A DNA stretch of 64,000 bases. Source: Spirochaetota bacterium (GTDB lineage Bacteria > Spirochaetota > Spirochaetia > Treponematales > Rectinemataceae). The notes beneath the pieces were generated by a model that made no database searches, was not told the origin of the DNA, and saw only the letters and a list, made by a program, of their open reading frames with translations. A program made the position numbers and the translations under genes. Each line of letters begins with the position of its first letter. Positions within the stretch are counted from its first letter, which is position 1. The DNA is taken from the NCBI GenBank assembly GCA_029265615.1, contig JAJUIB010000009.1, positions 44,813 through 108,812 of the forward strand. Reading direction: 5' to 3'. Below, piece after piece: positions 35,440-44,763 of the stretch.

Positions 35440-36456
35440 CTAGGCGAGGAATCGTGCAAGGAGGGCCTTGGCCCCCTCGTAGGCAAGGTCGAGGCCGATC
35501 GCCTTTCCCGCAGGCAGTTCGGCGATGCTGAGGAAGGGAAGGAGCTTTTTTAGCGACTTCCGAAACTGCGCGAGGGCGAGTTCGGCGTCAAGCGGCGTCG
35601 TAGCGTAAAAGCAGGCGGCAAGCCTCTCCTCTGAAAGGCAAAACGCCGCGCCAGCGTTTTTGAGCACGCGCTCGGCGGCCGTTCGAAGGCAGGCTTCGAC
35701 CGCCGCTCGTTCCAGGCCGGGCACGCGGCGGTCAAGGCGGTCGATAAAGTCGCCAAGCTCGAAGAGAAAGACCGCCGCGTGCCCCGAGGCCCGCGCAAGT
35801 TTTGTAGCGGCGCGCTCCGCGTCGAGGATCTCCTGACGTGTGGGTGGCGCGGCGGGGCTTCGTCCATCTGCGGCGAAAAGCTCGTCGAAGGCCGCGCAGA
35901 CTGCCGTGGACGAGGCGTCGAGCCGGGTGTCCGCATATACCCAGAGCGCCTTTGGCAATCCCTCGCTGTCGCGCACGACAAATCCTCGGATGCGAAGACC
36001 CTCAGGCGCGTAAAGGAGGGAGCCGAGAAGCCTTCGCGTGGACGGATTTTCGGGATCCTCGCAAGCGGCGCGTGCAAGCTCCTCGAGGAGGCAGTCGCTA
36101 CACGCGCGCGCGACGAGGCGGAAGCCCAAGGATGCGGCGATGCGCGTGCCTTGCTCCTCCGGGATGAGGAGGGCAAGGCAATCGAGGGGAAGTGCCTCAG
36201 AAATACGCGCAAAGGCGGCAAGGAGTTCGTCGACGCCCGCGCTCTGCCTCCTAAGCTCAAGCGCAAGCTCATGGATGTCCTCTGCCGAAAAGGGAAAGGC
36301 TTCCGAAACCGCCTCGGGAGGCGGAAAGGCCGTCGCTGGAACGGCCCCCGCTACGCCCGACTGCTCGCGACGCGCAAGCGCCCGGTCGAACAGACCGAAG
36401 CCTGAGTTTGGCAGCTCGGCCCTGCGATCGCGGAGCGCCTTTTCGTACAGACCCAT
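35440..36456 (-). CDS. GAF-like protein with a possible degenerate GGDEF-like C-terminus
   Basis: A 338-residue cytoplasmic protein not matched to a named family. Residues about 60-200 (LLAAFARISEALPLDCLALL, then IAASLGFRLVARACS) have the rhythm of a GAF sensor domain. The C-terminal 120 residues (HAAVFLFELGDFIDRLDRR, then AAERVLKNAGAAFCLSEERL) recall the fold of GGDEF domains but lack the active GGDEF loop, so cyclic-di-GMP synthesis is not expected. The ATG at 36456 touches the stop of the acidic protein gene. It lies upstream of the DUF115 pair in the same direction. Confidence 0.5.
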   Translation of the reverse strand: MGLYEKALRDRRAELPNSGFGLFDRALARREQSGVAGAVPATAFPPPEAVSEAFPFSAEDIHELALELRRQSAGVDELLAAFARISEALPLDCLALLIPEEQGTRIAASLGFRLVARACSDCLLEELARAACEDPENPSTRRLLGSLLYAPEGLRIRGFVVRDSEGLPKALWVYADTRLDASSTAVCAAFDELFAADGRSPAAPPTRQEILDAERAATKLARASGHAAVFLFELGDFIDRLDRRVPGLERAAVEACLRTAAERVLKNAGAAFCLSEERLAACFYATTPLDAELALAQFRKSLKKLLPFLSIAELPAGKAIGLDLAYEGAKALLARFLA

Positions 36457-36457
36457 G

Positions 36458-38830
36458 TCACACGAGTCCCAGGTCCTCGAAGAGTTTTTTGTATGTATCG
36501 AAGTGCTCGGAGCGCGCGAATTCCTCGATTTTGTCCTCAGGCAGCGACTCAAGCAGTTTATCGAGGTAGGAGAGGACGCTTCTGATGTTTGCCTTGAGGC
36601 TGTCGATCGAGTCCGCGCTCGTTCTGGATGTCTGAGCCGCTGTCTGCTCTTTTTCCGAAGGCGGCTCAAGTGACTCATCCATCTCTGCGGCAGGTCCAAA
36701 CTCGGCGAGCGCTTTTGCGGTTTCGGGCGCACATTCTGGCTCTTCCGACGGCGTCGCGGGCTCCCCGCTTGCGGGGGCGCTCACAAACAGACGCTCATCG
36801 AGGCTTGTTGGAATTTCGTCGGGATTTTGGAAGATCGGTTCGGCCGGTTTGGGAGTCTCCGCTTCTTCGCCACCAAAGGCCGACTCAAGGCCGCCGAGTT
36901 CTTCAAGCTCCTCAGTGACGGGAAGGCTTTCGTCGATCGGGGTTTCCGCCGATTCCTCCGCCAGGCTGATTTCCCCAAAGGGACTTGCTTCGACTTCGGG
37001 AAGGGGCTCAAGCACCTCCGCTTCCGGCACGGGTTCGGCATAGTAGTCGGAACCGACCGGTATGTCGAGGGCGATGTCTTCGAGCGTTTCGCTCTCGGTG
37101 CCTGTTTCAGGCGCCGTGTCTTCGACGCCGCCGCCTATTTCTTCGCCACCCGTCTCGCCGAAGGTCTCGACGAGAGGTAGTTCTTCCGAAACCTCGAGTG
37201 CGGACTCAAGCTCCTCCGCTTCCGTTTCAAACGCGGACAGGTCGGGTTCGACGAGGGGGGCCTCGGCAAGGGGCGTCTCGGCGAAATCGAGCGCTGCCTC
37301 TTCGGTGAGCGCGTTTTCAAGGTAACTCGTATCTTCGGGGGCCTCCGTCATGGGGAGCACCCCGCCTTCGGCGATGAGCTCGGAGACGGGTTCTGCCTCG
37401 GCGGCAACAGGTTCCAGTGGCTCCGCCACGGTCTCAGGCTCGGAGCCGAGGTGGATCTCCTCAATGGCGGGTTCTGCTTCAAATGTGGCATAGTCGCCCG
37501 ACTCGGGGAGAAGGGGTTCTGGGGTGGCCGCCTCTTCGTGGAGGATGATTTCTTCCTCCTCAGGGGCGGCAAGGCTCTCTTCGTCCGCGACGGTTTCCTC
37601 GGTGAAATCGGCGGTATTGAGGATGTTGTCGAGTTCGTCCCCTGTAAGGGCGATCGTCTCATCTTCTTCTTCATCAAAAAAACCAACGCTCGGTTTTTCC
37701 TCGCGCGGCGCCGCCTCGACCGATGGCGGTTCCACCTCGGCGGCGGCCGGCGCCGCGCGTTTAAGGACGCCAAGCTCGTGTTTGAGCGACACAAGCTCCC
37801 CGCGGATCGAGGAGAGCTCGGCGGCAATGCGGGAGAGAAGGTCGTTGGAAAGCGAAACCGCCTCGGCCCCCGTGCTTGTCTGCGCGAGAGGAGGCCGCGT
37901 GGGTGGCGCCACCTGTGGCGGCGCCACCGCCCCCGGCGCCGCAGGCAATTCCTCTGCCAGGTCGCGTTCCACGGCGGCAAGGTCGTCGAACGAGCTCTCG
38001 GGCGCGGCGAGCACATTGTCGAATTCCGAGACGGCTTCGAATCCAGCCTCTTCGCGCTGGTCTCGCCCTCCTTCCTGAATCGTGTCGTTGAATTCGAGGT
38101 CGATATCGAGAGGCTCGAAATCCGCTTCGGTTTTGAGGGGGGCCGGCGCCGTCTCTTCCTCGAGGAACTCGCTCGTGATGTCCTTGGGTTCCTCGCTGCG
38201 CGCAATAGGCCGTTCCCCAAGGTCAAGGAATTCGGCGGAGACATCTTCGATCTCGAAACCGCCCGATGTAGCCGCCGTTTTTTCGGGTACGGCATTCTCC
38301 CTCGCTTCGGCGGCCTGGGAGGGTGGAGGAGGGGTAAGGCCCTCGACCGCGCTCATGTCGATATGGCTGTCCGGGCCGATGGGCGAGGGCTCATCGACGC
38401 GGTCGAAGTCTTCAAGGGAAATGTCGATGGTCGCGTCAAGCGCATCGGGGGCTTCTGCCTCAAGAGGGGCCCGAACGGACTTTTCCGTTTCGGTTTCAGG
38501 AAGGGTGGGGATATCGAACTCTTCAAGCGGTGGTAGGTCCTCAAGGCCGAGCGCGGAACTCTCCACAGGCCCTTCTTCTCGCGGCGACTCTTCGGCGAGC
38601 TCCTCGAAGGAGCCGAGGAGCTCCTCCTCCTCTTCGGTGAGGAAGGACTCTTCGGGTACGGCGCTTTCGCGCGGAGAAAGATCGAGCGTCTCCTCGGCGG
38701 CGGCCTCGGGCTCCTCGATGATGTCTTGGGGCTCCGCCTTGACCCAGACGCCATATTGCTCGAGTTCCCCTTGCGGGCTCGCGGCGCGAGGCGCGGCCTT
38801 CCTGCTATCGGCTTCCGGACGTGCTGCCAT
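36458..38830 (-). CDS. Large acidic, low-complexity protein with conserved ends
   Basis: A 790-residue protein dominated by Glu, Asp, Ala, Pro and Ser, most of it predicted to be disordered. Short acidic blocks of the type 'L-x-E-F-x-I/L-x-D/E' recur throughout. Two parts look ordered: a coiled coil near residues 330-360 (SNDLLSRIAAELSSIRGELV) and a C-terminal helical domain (SLKANIRSVLSYLDKLLESL). No signal peptide or membrane segment is visible, so it should be cytoplasmic, possibly a scaffold or adaptor. It heads the unit with the GAF-like and DUF115 genes, behind a good promoter. Function unknown. Confidence 0.75.
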   Translation of the reverse strand: MAARPEADSRKAAPRAASPQGELEQYGVWVKAEPQDIIEEPEAAAEETLDLSPRESAVPEESFLTEEEEELLGSFEELAEESPREEGPVESSALGLEDLPPLEEFDIPTLPETETEKSVRAPLEAEAPDALDATIDISLEDFDRVDEPSPIGPDSHIDMSAVEGLTPPPPSQAAEARENAVPEKTAATSGGFEIEDVSAEFLDLGERPIARSEEPKDITSEFLEEETAPAPLKTEADFEPLDIDLEFNDTIQEGGRDQREEAGFEAVSEFDNVLAAPESSFDDLAAVERDLAEELPAAPGAVAPPQVAPPTRPPLAQTSTGAEAVSLSNDLLSRIAAELSSIRGELVSLKHELGVLKRAAPAAAEVEPPSVEAAPREEKPSVGFFDEEEDETIALTGDELDNILNTADFTEETVADEESLAAPEEEEIILHEEAATPEPLLPESGDYATFEAEPAIEEIHLGSEPETVAEPLEPVAAEAEPVSELIAEGGVLPMTEAPEDTSYLENALTEEAALDFAETPLAEAPLVEPDLSAFETEAEELESALEVSEELPLVETFGETGGEEIGGGVEDTAPETGTESETLEDIALDIPVGSDYYAEPVPEAEVLEPLPEVEASPFGEISLAEESAETPIDESLPVTEELEELGGLESAFGGEEAETPKPAEPIFQNPDEIPTSLDERLFVSAPASGEPATPSEEPECAPETAKALAEFGPAAEMDESLEPPSEKEQTAAQTSRTSADSIDSLKANIRSVLSYLDKLLESLPEDKIEEFARSEHFDTYKKLFEDLGLV

Positions 38831-38903
38831 GTCTACTCCGTTACGGGCGGTCGTATACTAGAATATCGGCAGGAGTTTCCCCCGCATTAACGGCTTACGT
38901 CCT

Positions 38904-38932
38904 ACTCTAAGCGCGTCCTTGCGCGATGTCAA
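38904..38932 (-). promoter_or_regulatory. Sigma-70-type promoter for the acidic protein/DUF115 unit
   Basis: On the minus strand TTGACA (38927-38932) is followed after exactly 17 bp by TAGAGT (38904-38909). The -35 is consensus; the -10 matches four of six. Transcription would start near 38897, leaving a leader of about 67 nt before the ATG at 38830. Confidence 0.6.
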
Positions 38933-38971
38933 TAATGACCGTAAAGCCGCGCCTCGCGCCCGCCGTAAATA

Positions 38972-39460
38972 GTGGGGATGACGAGTCGATTTCTCCGCAC
39001 CATGCTGGTTGCCGCGTATGCGGGCATCGCCGCCTACTGTGCGCTGTCGTTTTTTCTCGGGCCATCGGGGCTTTTTGCCTATCGCGAGCTCGAAGCGCGT
39101 CGGGACGCCATGTCTAAGCGCCTTGCGGAGCTTTGCGCGACCAACGAGCGGCTCGGGGCGGAACTCGAAGCGCTCCGTGCGGATCCCGAGCGTGCGCGGC
39201 TTGAAGCCCGCAAACTCGGCTATCTTGCATCCGGTGAGACGCTCGTAGTCGTGGCCGGCGCAGGGAAGAGCGGGGAACGAGAACGCCGCGCGGCAGGCGA
39301 TGTACTCCCCTTCGCCGAGCCTTCCTCGATTACGGATCGCGCACTCAAAGAGGCCGCGCTCGCCGTCGCCATCATGACCCTCTGTGCTACACTCCTTCGC
39401 GACGCGCGACGGACCCCTGTTCAGCGGAAAAGGCGGGTCCACGAGGCCTCGCGCGCATAG
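38972..39460 (+). CDS. FtsB/DivIC-like septum formation initiator protein
   Basis: A 162-residue bitopic membrane protein, probably part of the division complex with FtsL and FtsQ. One helix at residues about 8-30 (LRTMLVAAYAGIAAYCALSF) is followed by a periplasmic coiled coil (RDAMSKRLAELCATNERL, then ELEALRADPERARLEARKLG), ending in the 'ARKLGYLASGE' motif typical of the DivIC/FtsB family. A second hydrophobic stretch near residues 125-140 and a basic tail extend it beyond the usual 100 residues. GTG start at 38972, or ATG at 38978. The 3' end overlaps the convergent gene by 40 bp. Confidence 0.75.
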   Translation: MGMTSRFLRTMLVAAYAGIAAYCALSFFLGPSGLFAYRELEARRDAMSKRLAELCATNERLGAELEALRADPERARLEARKLGYLASGETLVVVAGAGKSGERERRAAGDVLPFAEPSSITDRALKEAALAVAIMTLCATLLRDARRTPVQRKRRVHEASRA

Positions 39461-40389
39461 CCATTGTCGACCAGCACTTTGCCGTCTGTGCCGATGCGCA
39501 CAAACACCGTCTCTTTCGTGCCGATAAGCGTCGCTCTGTCCTCGGTGAGGCTGAACACCCATTTCCAGGTCCGCGCCTGCTCCGCAATTACCTTTGCTGT
39601 TTTGAAGTCGATGCCGGAACTCCGGTAAAAGTCGGGCAGGTTAGGCTGGTCCTGAACGATTTCGACCCTGTCCCCCCGTATGAGCGCCTTAAGCCGCATT
39701 GTCGCCCCCGATGACAAAACGGCCAGGCCTCGCCCGTCGGGGAACAGGTTGACCCGATCAAGGCCCTTGTCGCCCTTCCAGGTGCCCGCAATGTGGGCGA
39801 GCGTCGGTTTTGCGGCGAATGCGGGAGTCGGCGCTTCTTCGCGTGGCGGGGAAAGCGGGGAGGGCGCACCGCCTGGGCCTCCTTGCGCCGCGCTTCCTGT
39901 CGCCACGGCTGCGGGTGTGCCGCCTGGTGCTTGCGCGCCCTCGCTCCGCTCAAAGAGGGAGCGGGTGAGTCTGCGTGTGGCGCCTATGAGCTCCCCAACC
40001 GAGCCCTGGGTTTCGGATACGCTTCGCTTTTCACCGGTTGCGACCTTGGTCGCTTCAAGGGTGAAGACGATGAGCCCTCCCGCCCGGTTGGCGCTACCCG
40101 AAAGGATGTAGTCGGCGGAAAGGGGCGCGATATCCTTAGGGCTACCCAGGCTTATTGCCGTCTCTGCCTCGCGCAAGGCGAGCTCCTGCCCCCCCGCATC
40201 GATCACGCGGAAGGTTTTGAGTTCGACAACGTAGCCAGTGACGAGATTCTGAAGCGCGGCAAGCTCGCCCGCGGCGAGCTCCGGGCCTGAGAAGGGACGC
40301 ACGCGGAGCACCGGCTTTGTAGCTTCGGCGCCGAGGGGAAGAAGCGCCATAATGGCGAGCATGGCTAGGGCGGCGGTTTTTCGTCTCAT
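39421..40389 (-). CDS. Secreted protein with a CsgG/LpoB-like N-terminal domain
   Basis: A 322-residue exported protein; the ATG at 40389 opens a signal peptide (LAMLAIMALLPLGAEA). Residues 25-140 (FRVIDAGGQELALREAETAI, then LSADYILSGSANRAGG and VFTLEATKVATGEKRSVSET) have the alternating pattern of the CsgG/LpoB/FlgT family. A proline-, alanine- and glycine-rich linker leads to a C-terminal beta domain (IAGTWKGDKGLDRVNLFPDG), like small lipocalin-type or DUF-type folds. It is downstream of the PBP1A gene in the same direction, 72 bp away, so an LpoB-like helper role for the synthase is conceivable but speculative. Confidence 0.6.
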   Translation of the reverse strand: MRRKTAALAMLAIMALLPLGAEATKPVLRVRPFSGPELAAGELAALQNLVTGYVVELKTFRVIDAGGQELALREAETAISLGSPKDIAPLSADYILSGSANRAGGLIVFTLEATKVATGEKRSVSETQGSVGELIGATRRLTRSLFERSEGAQAPGGTPAAVATGSAAQGGPGGAPSPLSPPREEAPTPAFAAKPTLAHIAGTWKGDKGLDRVNLFPDGRGLAVLSSGATMRLKALIRGDRVEIVQDQPNLPDFYRSSGIDFKTAKVIAEQARTWKWVFSLTEDRATLIGTKETVFVRIGTDGKVLVDNGYAREASWTRLFR

Positions 40390-40461
40390 GCTGACTCTCC
40401 GCTTTCCAAGCATACTGCGAAGCCGGCTAAAGCGCCAGCAGGCTCATTCCGGCGCCTGTCC

Positions 40462-42990
40462 TTAGTTGAGGAGGTTCTCAGGCGGCTTTGTCTCGGGCTG
40501 CGCCTCGTCCGGGGAGGGCGCCGGCGTGTTCAAATCGAGACCCGGGATATCGATTTTGAGTTTTGAGTCAACGGCGTTTCCGTCATTGAGGAGCTTAAGC
40601 TGGTCGCCGAGCTTGTTGAGGAGTGCTTGGTCGCGTTCTGCGCCATACTGATGGAGATCGCAGTACCTGCTTGGCTGCGTACCTTCATAGAAAAGGAGCG
40701 AGGTTGTGCCCTCCGTGCAGAACTCTGTGGGAAGAAGCCCCGAAACCGAGCAGACGTTCACCTGGATAAGACCGGTCTGAGGGCGCGCAAAGGCCTTGTA
40801 GGGAAGTCCCCGATGCACCTCGCGCATGTAGCGCGACCAGTAATCGCCTGCGATGGTCGCGCCCGACTGGTTGACGCCGAGCGAATTGCCGGGGCGGTCG
40901 AAGCCGAACCAGATTGCAGTGGTGAGGTAGGGCGTGAAGCCGACGGTCCATGCATCCGCCCAGTTTTGGGTGGTCCCTGTTTTGCCCGCCGAGGGGATTG
41001 TGTACTTTTTCCCGGCTTCATCTTTGTAGGAGAGGGCCGCTCCACCCCCCGACGGCCCCTGGAGGGTTCCGTACTGGACGACCCGTTCGAGCATATCCAC
41101 CATCACCGCCGCGTTCTGGGGAGAAATGACCTGGATCGCCTGCCCCTTTTTCTTCTGTTGGGTCCTGAGCTCTTTCTCCGGTTCAAGGATTATGCGCCCG
41201 TTCCGATCCTCGACGGAGCGGATTGCGATCGGCGTAACCTCTCGTCCTTGATTCGCGAAGACGGCGAAGGCCCGTGCCATTTTGAGAGGAGAGACGCCGA
41301 TGACGCCGAGACCGAGGGGATAGACGCGCGGGAAGGTCTGACGAATCTCTGCCGGGTTCGTTATGTCGAGGAGGGCCGCAGCTCGGTCGATCGCCGTATC
41401 GAAGCCGATTGCGTCGAGTATTTTGAGCGAGGGGACGTTCATCGATTTCGCAAGCGCGTACCAGGTCAGGACCGGGCCCTTCCACTCTCCCTTGTAATTG
41501 AGCGGCACGTATGGGGTGCCATTTTCATTATAGAACACGACGGGGCTGTCGTAGATGAGCGAACCTTCGGTGAATTTGCGCGAATCGATAGCCGCGGAAT
41601 AATACAGCGGCTTAAAACAAGAGCCAGGCATGAGGCTCGCTTGTGTGGCGCGGATGAGCTGGTTCGATTGGTCGAATTTCGAGCCGCCGACTATTGCTTT
41701 GATATGGCCGGTTTCATTTTCAATGGTGATGAGCGCGCCTTCGACCGTCGTCTTTTCGAGCTCGGTTTTCGCCTTGCCGTAACTCGCATTGGTGATCGCC
41801 TTGAGGTCGGGAAGGCCGAAAAGGAGCGCCGCTGCATCGAGGGTCGGATTGAGCCGCCTTTGATAGTAGTCGAGCGTTTTGCCTTTGACTTTGGCTTCCG
41901 AGACAAAGAGCTCGTCAAGGTCAAAGGCGAGTCCGAGCATCTCGACAATGGGGATGTAGGTGCGCTCCGCCTCCTTGAGCCTGATGCCGCTCGAAGCCTT
42001 AAACTCCGCGTTGACCTGTTCTATGCCGAGTTTCATGTAGCGATCGGCGGCGGCCTGCATATCGAGGTCGAGGGTGGTGTTGACGACGAAGCCATCCTTA
42101 TAGAGGTCGAGGGATCCATAGAGCATGTCCTCGAGTTGACGGCGCACATACTCGCTAAACCAGGGCGCCTTGTCGTCGCGCATGAAGAAGGCGCTCGTCA
42201 CAACGCGGGTGTAGTCGAAGGACTCCCAGTATTCGTTAAAGGAGGCATCGGCTTCTTCGCGCGTGGCGTAGCCGGCACGCACCATCTGATCGAGGACCTC
42301 GCGCGAGCGGGCGCGTGCATTGTTTGGGTTTGCGATCGGATTGTATTTGGCGGGGCTTGAGAGCTGGATGACGAGGATTGCCGCCTCAGCAAGGCTGATC
42401 TCGCGGGCGGAATGGCCGAAATAGAATTTGCTCGCTGCCTCGACACCATAGCAGCCTGCGCCCATGTACATGCGGTTGAGGTATATCTCGAGAATTTCCT
42501 CTTTTGTGTAGCGCCGCTCGAGCTGGAGCGCCCACCACAATTCGACAATTTTGCGCCTGATGCTGTAGTCGGCACGGTCGGCATAGAGGGTGCCCGCCAC
42601 CTGCTGGGTGATCGTGGAGCCGCCGCCCAAGGTCTGTCCCGATACCTTGCCCCAGACCGCGCGGATGAGGCTTTTCAGGGTGAAGCCGCGGTGGCGGTAA
42701 AACGCCTGATCCTCGCGTGTTATGAGCGCATCTATGAGGTGGCGGGGAAGCTCCTTGATCGAAACCATTTCCCGCTTCTCGTCGGACGAGAATTCGGTGA
42801 TGAGGCGTCCCTTGACGTCGAGTATCTTCGTCGGGAGATTTGGCTCGAAGGCGGAAAAATCTTCGGTGGCGCGGATGTTCCGTGTCGCTGCGAGGGCGGC
42901 TCCGACGGCGATGCCCATGAGGAGCGCAAGCGCCGCGACGACGAGAAGTAGGACCTTGAGCGCCTTGGCGGGCCTCTTGGGGGCGGACAT
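40462..42990 (-). CDS. Class A penicillin-binding protein (PBP1A-like)
   Basis: A bifunctional peptidoglycan synthase of 842 residues. One N-terminal membrane helix (VLLLVVAALALLMGIAVGAAL split) anchors it. The glycosyltransferase 51 domain has 'TREDQAFYRHRGF', 'GGGSTITQQ' and 'KEEILEIYLNRMYMG'. The transpeptidase has S-x-x-K in 'LMPGSCFKPLYY', S-x-N in 'AKSMNVPSLK' and K-T-G in 'SAGKTGTTQNWAD'. A proline-rich tail follows. All catalytic motifs are present. No ribosome-binding site is visible before the ATG, and a weak TTGACC-N18-TAGGCT places a possible transcription start at the ATG itself. Confidence 0.95.
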   Translation of the reverse strand: MSAPKRPAKALKVLLLVVAALALLMGIAVGAALAATRNIRATEDFSAFEPNLPTKILDVKGRLITEFSSDEKREMVSIKELPRHLIDALITREDQAFYRHRGFTLKSLIRAVWGKVSGQTLGGGSTITQQVAGTLYADRADYSIRRKIVELWWALQLERRYTKEEILEIYLNRMYMGAGCYGVEAASKFYFGHSAREISLAEAAILVIQLSSPAKYNPIANPNNARARSREVLDQMVRAGYATREEADASFNEYWESFDYTRVVTSAFFMRDDKAPWFSEYVRRQLEDMLYGSLDLYKDGFVVNTTLDLDMQAAADRYMKLGIEQVNAEFKASSGIRLKEAERTYIPIVEMLGLAFDLDELFVSEAKVKGKTLDYYQRRLNPTLDAAALLFGLPDLKAITNASYGKAKTELEKTTVEGALITIENETGHIKAIVGGSKFDQSNQLIRATQASLMPGSCFKPLYYSAAIDSRKFTEGSLIYDSPVVFYNENGTPYVPLNYKGEWKGPVLTWYALAKSMNVPSLKILDAIGFDTAIDRAAALLDITNPAEIRQTFPRVYPLGLGVIGVSPLKMARAFAVFANQGREVTPIAIRSVEDRNGRIILEPEKELRTQQKKKGQAIQVISPQNAAVMVDMLERVVQYGTLQGPSGGGAALSYKDEAGKKYTIPSAGKTGTTQNWADAWTVGFTPYLTTAIWFGFDRPGNSLGVNQSGATIAGDYWSRYMREVHRGLPYKAFARPQTGLIQVNVCSVSGLLPTEFCTEGTTSLLFYEGTQPSRYCDLHQYGAERDQALLNKLGDQLKLLNDGNAVDSKLKIDIPGLDLNTPAPSPDEAQPETKPPENLLN

Positions 42991-43118
42991 GGCGGATAGC
43001 CTACGCGAAGCCCGCTTGTTTGGTCAAGCTTGAGATCCAGAGTGGGGTGGGCGTAGGTGCGTGTCGGTGGTGATCGACGTGTCGCAGGCGGGTGGTGCGG
43101 ACGGGCTTGAAAGAAAAA

Positions 43119-43142
43119 GGCCGGTTTGGGGAAAAACCGGCC
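43119..43142 (-). terminator. Intrinsic terminator on the minus strand
   Basis: Perfect 9-bp stem GGCCGGTTT (43119-43127) with AAACCGGCC (43134-43142) and a 6-nt loop. Read on the minus strand it is followed at once by TTTTTCTT, the classic form. Because it lies upstream of pbp1A, it must end a transcript starting in the 43150-43580 region, or act as an attenuator in a pbp1A leader. Confidence 0.75.
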
Positions 43143-43389
43143 GGCCCGTAGTGGGTGTCGGAGGCACCATAGTAAACTGGGAGGGGAACTATGATTGGAT
43201 CCGACATCCAATATATCGGCAACGGGCAGTTTAAAATTTAATGGAGAGTTGTGGTTTTTTAAAGGGGCGGAGCCGCTTTTTGCTCCATCAGGCTTTGCCA
43301 AGACGGGGCCCATCCCCTATATTCAAGCCGGGCGATTCAGATCGTTGTAAGCAGTTAGGATCTGCTGGCCGAGGGTGGTCTTGACCTCG

Positions 43390-43418
43390 TTGACATTCGT
43401 TTCATTCTTCGATATGAT
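43390..43418 (+). promoter_or_regulatory. gapA: Near-consensus sigma-70 promoter of gapA
   Basis: TTGACA (43390-43395) and TATGAT (43413-43418) with an exact 17-bp spacer; 11 of 12 bases match consensus. Transcription should start near 43425, leaving a leader of about 157 nt before the GAPDH start at 43582. This is the best promoter in the window, fitting a highly expressed glycolytic gene. Confidence 0.85.
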
Positions 43419-43439
43419 TTTGATATAAAAATATAGAAT

Positions 43440-43478
43440 ATTATCGTGCCTTGCGCACATCGCGCGCCGCGCGATAAT
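43440..43478 (+). promoter_or_regulatory. Hairpin in the gapA leader
   Basis: ATTATCGTGC (43440-43449) pairs with GCGCGATAAT (43469-43478) over 10 positions with one wobble, enclosing a GC-rich inner helix. It begins about 15 nt after the predicted transcription start. It may stabilise the mRNA or be part of a control element. Confidence 0.5.
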
Positions 43479-43515
43479 GTCCGGCCGGGCTCGTGTGTTC
43501 GGTCGCATAATCTAA

Positions 43516-44655
<1,140 letters not shown>

Positions 44656-44657
44656 GG

Positions 44658-44720
44658 CAGGAAGCGCTTCGTGCTTCCTGTGGAAAAGGCTGTCCGGGCC
44701 CGTCCTGGGCGGCCTTTTCC
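44658..44720 (+). terminator. Two hairpins between gapA and pgk
   Basis: The first hairpin has 8-bp arms CAGGAAGC (44658-44665) and GCTTCCTG (44673-44680). The second pairs GGAAAAGGC (44682-44690) with GCCTTTTCC (44712-44720), with T's in its 3' arm. They begin 3 bp after the gapA stop and may cause partial termination or stabilise the gapA transcript 3' end, so gapA would be made in excess over pgk. Confidence 0.55.
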
Positions 44721-44763
44721 CTTATTCGCGAATGGTGAGCAACTATGCTCAAGGGAGGCTGTC

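Noticed and set aside
37451..38536. 361-codon plus-strand reading frame
   Set aside because: Antisense to the acidic protein; complementary low-complexity DNA gives an Arg/Gly-rich product without any signal.
40627..42360. 577-codon plus-strand reading frame
   Set aside because: Antisense to PBP1A, which has all catalytic motifs; the shadow has none.
43001..43222. 73-codon minus-strand frame starting 'MPIYWMSDP'
   Set aside because: It begins at TTG and runs through the terminator hairpin at 43119-43142; no ribosome-binding site or recognisable homology.
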